A stretch of DNA of 9,521 nt. Source: Paludibacteraceae bacterium. Lineage in GTDB: Bacteria; Bacteroidota; Bacteroidia; Bacteroidales; Paludibacteraceae. The DNA is taken from positions 1-9,521 of the forward strand of contig JAGCZK010000126.1 in NCBI GenBank assembly GCA_017960065.1, written 5' to 3'. Under the pieces are notes generated by a model that was not told where the DNA came from, did not search any database, and was given only the letters and a program-made list of their open reading frames with translations. The first letter of the stretch is position 1. Every line of letters starts with the position of its first letter. The translations under genes and the position numbers were made by a program. This document shows positions 7,044-9,521 of this stretch, in pieces.

Positions 7044-7059
7044 TATTTTGCGTAACTTT
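7013..7059. repeat. 11-bp inverted repeat between murB and the glycosyltransferase gene
   Basis: AAAGTTACGCA (7013-7023) is the exact reverse complement of TGCGTAACTTT (7049-7059), with 25 bases between the arms. Each arm contains the -7 region of one of the two divergent promoters. It could be an operator for shared control or simply two similar promoters facing away from each other. Confidence 0.7.
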
Positions 7060-7060
7060 G
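7053..7060 (+). promoter_or_regulatory. -7 box in front of the glycosyltransferase gene
   Basis: TAACTTTG is a perfect TAnnTTTG match that ends 4 bases before the ATG at 7065, so transcription from it would start at or next to the start codon. No good TTTG element is found 19-21 bases upstream; only a T-rich run (7024-7030) is there. Confidence 0.5.
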
Positions 7061-7064
7061 CGCT

Positions 7065-8168
7065 ATGGCAAGCAAAAGGATTCTGCTTTCGGTAACCAAC
7101 GATTTGGTGACAGACCACCGTGTCCACAAGACGGCGGACTGCCTCACCGCACTCGGCTACGAGGTCTGCCTCATCGGCCGCCGTCTGCGCAACAGTCCCG
7201 AGCTCGACCGTCGCTACGCCACCAAGCGGATGCGGCTCTGCTTCAACAAGCATGCCTGGTTTTACGCCGAATACAACCTCCGGCTGTTTTTTTACCTGCT
7301 TTTTGCCCGCTACGACGGCCTGTGGGCCAACGACACCGACAGCCTGCCAGCCAATTTTCTGGCCTCGCGCCTGCGCCGCAAACCGCTGGTATTCGATGCG
7401 CACGAGCTGTTTCCCGAAGTTCCCGAACTCACCCGCCGCCCATTCGTCAAAAAATGCTGGACCAAAATCGAAGACTGGATATTTCCACGGCTCAAACATG
7501 CCTGCACGGTTTGCGGCTCCATCGCCGACTACTACCGCCAGCGCTACGGGCTGCAGATGGAAGTGCTCCGCAACATCCCCGAGCCCCGCGACTACAGTCG
7601 GGTAACCCCGGCATTTAACGCTTCGCGGCCGGTCATGATTTATCAGGGGGCCGTCAACATCGGCCGCGGCATCGAAGAGTGCATGGAGTTTCTGCTGCAC
7701 AACGACATGGTCGAACTGCTGGTCGTGGGCGAAGGCGACCTGTACGGACAGCTTTGCCAACAAGCCGCCGAAAGCCTGGCAAGCGAGCGGATTCACTTTG
7801 TCGGCCGCATCCCCATCGAACAGCTGCCGGCCTACACCCGGTCGGCCGACATCGGCCTCGTGCTGATGCACAACCGCGGGCTCAACTACTACTATTCCCT
7901 GCCCAACCGCCTGTTCGACTTCATCTGGTCGGGCACGCCCATATTGGCCATCGATTTTCCCGAAATCCGCCAAATCGTAACCCGCTACCAAATCGGCGTG
8001 CTGATTCCGGACTTGAGCGAAGAATCGATACAAAAAGGGGTGGAACAACTCTTGGCCCACCCGATTCCTCCAGAAAATTTTGATCAGGCCCGCCGCGACC
8101 TCAACTGGGCGGACGAAAGCCAGGCCATCCGCCGGCTGGCCGGGGCCGCTTACGGCCTACCAGGCTGA
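7065..8168 (+). CDS. GT4-type (GT-B fold) glycosyltransferase
   Basis: The 367-residue product looks like a retaining glycosyltransferase of the GT4 type that adds a sugar from a nucleotide donor to a glycan or lipid acceptor at the cytoplasmic face. The N-terminal acceptor domain begins RILLSVTNDLVTDHRVHKTA and contains VFDAHELFPEVPEL (109-122), common in this group. The donor domain begins near IYQGAVNIGRGIEE (192-205). It continues with VVGEGDLYGQL and GRIPIEQLPAYTRSADIGL, and includes SLPNRLFDFIWSGTPILAIDFPEI (278-301), the nucleotide-sugar binding region with the conserved Glu near its end. There is no signal peptide. The donor and acceptor cannot be told from sequence. The start is fixed because the conserved N-terminal strand begins at residue 4 and the next Met is at 56. 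Its end overlaps the convergent deacetylase-like gene by 12 bp, a likely partner in glycan assembly. Confidence 0.88.
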   Translation: MASKRILLSVTNDLVTDHRVHKTADCLTALGYEVCLIGRRLRNSPELDRRYATKRMRLCFNKHAWFYAEYNLRLFFYLLFARYDGLWANDTDSLPANFLASRLRRKPLVFDAHELFPEVPELTRRPFVKKCWTKIEDWIFPRLKHACTVCGSIADYYRQRYGLQMEVLRNIPEPRDYSRVTPAFNASRPVMIYQGAVNIGRGIEECMEFLLHNDMVELLVVGEGDLYGQLCQQAAESLASERIHFVGRIPIEQLPAYTRSADIGLVLMHNRGLNYYYSLPNRLFDFIWSGTPILAIDFPEIRQIVTRYQIGVLIPDLSEESIQKGVEQLLAHPIPPENFDQARRDLNWADESQAIRRLAGAAYGLPG

Positions 8169-9290
8169 CACAACCTGTTGCAACAGCTTTTTTTGTGCTT
8201 CTGCTTGGGCAATGGTCGAGTTGTGCCACAACAAGACCAACTCCCCGCCGTAATGTTTCACTTCGTCCATCAAAGCCGTCACCAGCGGGAAGGCCTTGTC
8301 GGGTGTCAGCCCCATGTAGGCGGGCGAAACGAGGGTTTGGTCCATCACCGCCAAGGGGTGGACCACCAGATTCGACAACCGTCCGCTCATCGGCGAAATG
8401 TAATGAACCGGCCGGCAGGTACCCAGGCGGAACCCGATCCCATCGGCATACCCGGCCGTATAGTCGTGCGCAATGCCCAACGATTCCTGCAACAGCAGGT
8501 CGTCGGGATGAAGGTCGGCCAGATAATGGTAGCGCGAAACGCAGACCGGGTGCCCGGTGAGCGAGCGTGCGGCCAGCAGTTCGGCGCTCAAACGGCCCTT
8601 GTCCACAGCCGAGGCATAACTGAAGTGGATGCCGACAGTCGCCTTCCACTCCGACATTTGGAGCAACATGCGGCGGGGAAGCCGTTCGAGCGGCAGGCAG
8701 TCGCGGTCTTCGGCGTAGGGCGAGCCGGTGGCGGTATAGACAAAATACAGTTGTTTCAGACCGTCTTTCTTTTCGGCCAAGGCATTGAGCCAGAGGCAGG
8801 CCTGCCAATAGGGGTCTTGCTCGGGCGAAGCCATACGGTGGCACAGTGCGGCCAACTGGCCGCGCCGGAGCCCTCCCAGCCAGTTGCGCCAGGTTCCGAA
8901 TTGGAGCACCCGGTCCAGGTCGTGGGTCAGGCAGAGGCTGGCCTGCGGATAAACCGGGTCGCTGCCGGTAAGAAGCCGGTGCAGGTACTCGCCGTAGGCA
9001 TCGACCAACGGCCGTTGCAGCCATCCGCAGCGGCTCAGCCACGACAGCTTGGAGCAAAAACGCCCGTGCACGTCGCGTTCGGGGTCCAAAAGTTCTTCGT
9101 AACGGGTCAGCACAAAATAGGCGGAAGCCAGAAAATCGGCCTCCAAAACGAGGGTCTTGCCACAACGCGTGCTCCCTGCCTGGCCGAACAGCACGGGCAG
9201 ACCGTCGAACTCGAGGCCTTCGCGCATCAGGGCGGCCACCTGCTTGGGCTCGGACATGCGGTCGAAGAAGCCCGATGGGCGGATAACCAC
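8157..9290 (-). CDS. Polysaccharide deacetylase-like protein, N-terminally shortened open frame
   Basis: From a GTG at 9290 this frame encodes 377 residues resembling Bacteroidota polysaccharide-deacetylase (CE4/NodB-like) proteins. The N-terminal part (VVIRPSGFFD, then LPVLFG, DFLASAYFVLTRYEELL and the HGRF segment) is a conserved domain I associate with this protein group. The NodB-like part shows CLTHDLD as the metal-binding first motif, VGIHFSYAS for the histidine motif, and LVLLWHN near the C-terminus for the LxxH motif. The usual role would be removal of acetyl groups from a surface glycan; the substrate is unknown. The conserved domain seems to begin before the first possible start, because the upstream frame (to an ATG at 9395) continues in register but holds two TAA codons. 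If translated at all, the product must start at 9290 or at the ATG at 9257, or be a pseudogene remnant. The stop (TAG) lies inside the 3' end of the convergent glycosyltransferase gene. The family call is good; functionality is uncertain. Confidence 0.7.
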   Translation of the reverse strand: MVIRPSGFFDRMSEPKQVAALMREGLEFDGLPVLFGQAGSTRCGKTLVLEADFLASAYFVLTRYEELLDPERDVHGRFCSKLSWLSRCGWLQRPLVDAYGEYLHRLLTGSDPVYPQASLCLTHDLDRVLQFGTWRNWLGGLRRGQLAALCHRMASPEQDPYWQACLWLNALAEKKDGLKQLYFVYTATGSPYAEDRDCLPLERLPRRMLLQMSEWKATVGIHFSYASAVDKGRLSAELLAARSLTGHPVCVSRYHYLADLHPDDLLLQESLGIAHDYTAGYADGIGFRLGTCRPVHYISPMSGRLSNLVVHPLAVMDQTLVSPAYMGLTPDKAFPLVTALMDEVKHYGGELVLLWHNSTIAQAEAQKKLLQQVVSAW

Positions 9291-9395
9291 CTTAAACTCG
9301 GCTTATTGCGCATCATCGGCGGTTTAACCGACCTGACAAGCCAGTTGCTCGTCGCGAAGCATAAACTTCAACAGGTAGTCTATCATGTATTCCAT
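9291..9395 (-). pseudogene. Detached 5' end of the deacetylase-like gene, broken by two TAA codons
   Basis: An ATG at 9395 opens a frame encoding MEYMIDYLLKFMLRDEQL followed by ACQVG. It is stopped by TAA at 9326-9324 (codon 24), continues TADDAQ, is stopped again by TAA at 9305-9303 (codon 31) and then runs without a frame change into the 377-codon open frame. The residues on both sides look coding and resemble, from memory, the N-terminus of this protein family, where aromatic residues are common at these two places. Each TAA could arise by one change from TAT or TAC. There is no insertion or deletion. This looks like an in-place nonsense-disrupted start of the gene; sequence error cannot be excluded. 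Confidence 0.6.
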
Positions 9396-9399
9396 ACCT

Positions 9400-9407
9400 C
9401 AAAGGTA
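9400..9407 (-). promoter_or_regulatory. -7 box of the deacetylase-like gene
   Basis: On the minus strand TACCTTTG (9407-9400) is a perfect -7 match ending 4 bases before the ATG at 9395. It supports 9395 as the ancestral start and predicts a leaderless or nearly leaderless message. No convincing TTTG lies 19-21 bases upstream; the nearest candidate is TTTA at 9434-9431, 23 bases away. Confidence 0.5.
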
Positions 9408-9491
9408 GCAATTCCGCCCGCCATTTGGTGTAAACCCACCGATTTTTTTGCAAAAATTTTATCCACTATTTTTTTGTACGACAAAAAACAC

Positions 9492-9499
9492 TACCTTTG
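9492..9499 (+). promoter_or_regulatory. -7 box of the tRNA gene at the right edge
   Basis: TACCTTTG is a perfect -7 match; the putative tRNA begins 13 bases after its last base, the same arrangement as at ssrA (12 bases). The -33 element is not clear: upstream there is an AT-rich tract with T runs at 9443-9449 and 9469-9475. The roughly 100 bases between this box and the deacetylase-like gene hold no gene that I can see. Confidence 0.6.
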
Positions 9500-9511
9500 C
9501 ACCGCTTTCTT

Positions 9512-9521
9512 GGAGAGATGG
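9512..9521 (+). tRNA. First ten bases of a probable tRNA-Ser (cut by right edge)
   Basis: GGAGAGATGG is the usual 5' end of bacterial serine tRNAs: a seven-base acceptor strand GGAGAGA, then the conserved U at position 8 and G at 10. It sits directly downstream of a strong -7 box at the distance expected for a stable RNA. Only ten bases are visible, so the anticodon is unknown, and a protein start at the ATG at 9518 is not fully excluded. Confidence 0.5.

Noticed and set aside
7017..8060. 347-codon open frame on the minus strand across the glycosyltransferase gene
   Set aside because: It covers the glycosyltransferase and its promoter region in antisense and shows no domain; a shadow of the real gene.
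8101..9165. 354-codon open frame on the minus strand, in another frame from the deacetylase-like gene
   Set aside because: Its translation is rich in Arg, Pro and Gly without motifs, whereas the competing frame carries CLTHDLD and the other deacetylase motifs.
9445..9488. AT-rich palindrome (9445-9456) and an 8-bp stem of T and A runs (9470-9477 with 9481-9488)
   Set aside because: These arise easily from T and A runs in an upstream promoter region; no GC core, so not a terminator, and no evidence for an operator.

Overview
The window looks like a chromosomal stretch of a fairly GC-rich Bacteroidota, most likely a Bacteroidales. Three signs support this. Promoter -7 boxes of the Bacteroidota form TAnnTTTG, several with TTG/TTTG about 19-22 bases upstream, sit in front of most transcription units. 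The genes lack convincing Shine-Dalgarno sequences. The tmRNA carries a Bacteroidota-style tag that opens with Gly (GENNFALAD). Nothing points to a mobile element, prophage, CRISPR array or toxin-antitoxin pair; this is mostly core genome with a cell-envelope theme.

Layout from left to right. (1) The 3' end of rny (RNase Y) runs off the left edge. (2) A complete tmRNA gene (ssrA) follows, with its own promoter and a perfect 18-bp stem that can terminate transcription from both sides. (3) A minus-strand operon codes for a secreted GH73-type glucosaminidase with two LysM domains, followed by a Wzz-like chain-length determinant membrane protein. (4) A compact intergenic region with two divergent promoters separates that operon from cdd (cytidine deaminase), an LptF/LptG-family permease gene and ribBA on the plus strand. 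ribBA has its own likely promoter overlapping the end of the permease gene. (5) murB, on the minus strand, converges on ribBA with only 9 bp between them. (6) A GT4-type glycosyltransferase is divergent from murB; the two starts are separated by an 11-bp inverted repeat whose arms contain the two -7 boxes. (7) A polysaccharide-deacetylase-like gene (minus strand) overlaps the end of the glycosyltransferase by 12 bp. (8) At the right edge are a promoter and the first ten bases of what looks like a tRNA-Ser gene.

Together the genes serve peptidoglycan synthesis and turnover (murB, glucosaminidase), lipopolysaccharide/surface-glycan transport and length control (LptF/G family, Wzz-like), glycan assembly or modification (glycosyltransferase, deacetylase-like), plus nucleoside salvage, riboflavin synthesis, RNA decay and ribosome rescue.

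The most interesting observation is at the right end. The deacetylase-like gene appears to start at an ATG at 9395, but its reading frame is broken by two TAA codons only 21 bases apart (9324-9326 and 9303-9305). Beyond them the frame stays open for 377 codons, with family motifs intact. It is either a recently decayed gene, a gene with a shifted start, or a sequence problem. That gene and its convergent neighbour both have a perfect -7 box ending only 4 bases before the ATG, which predicts leaderless messages. No wholly new system was found.
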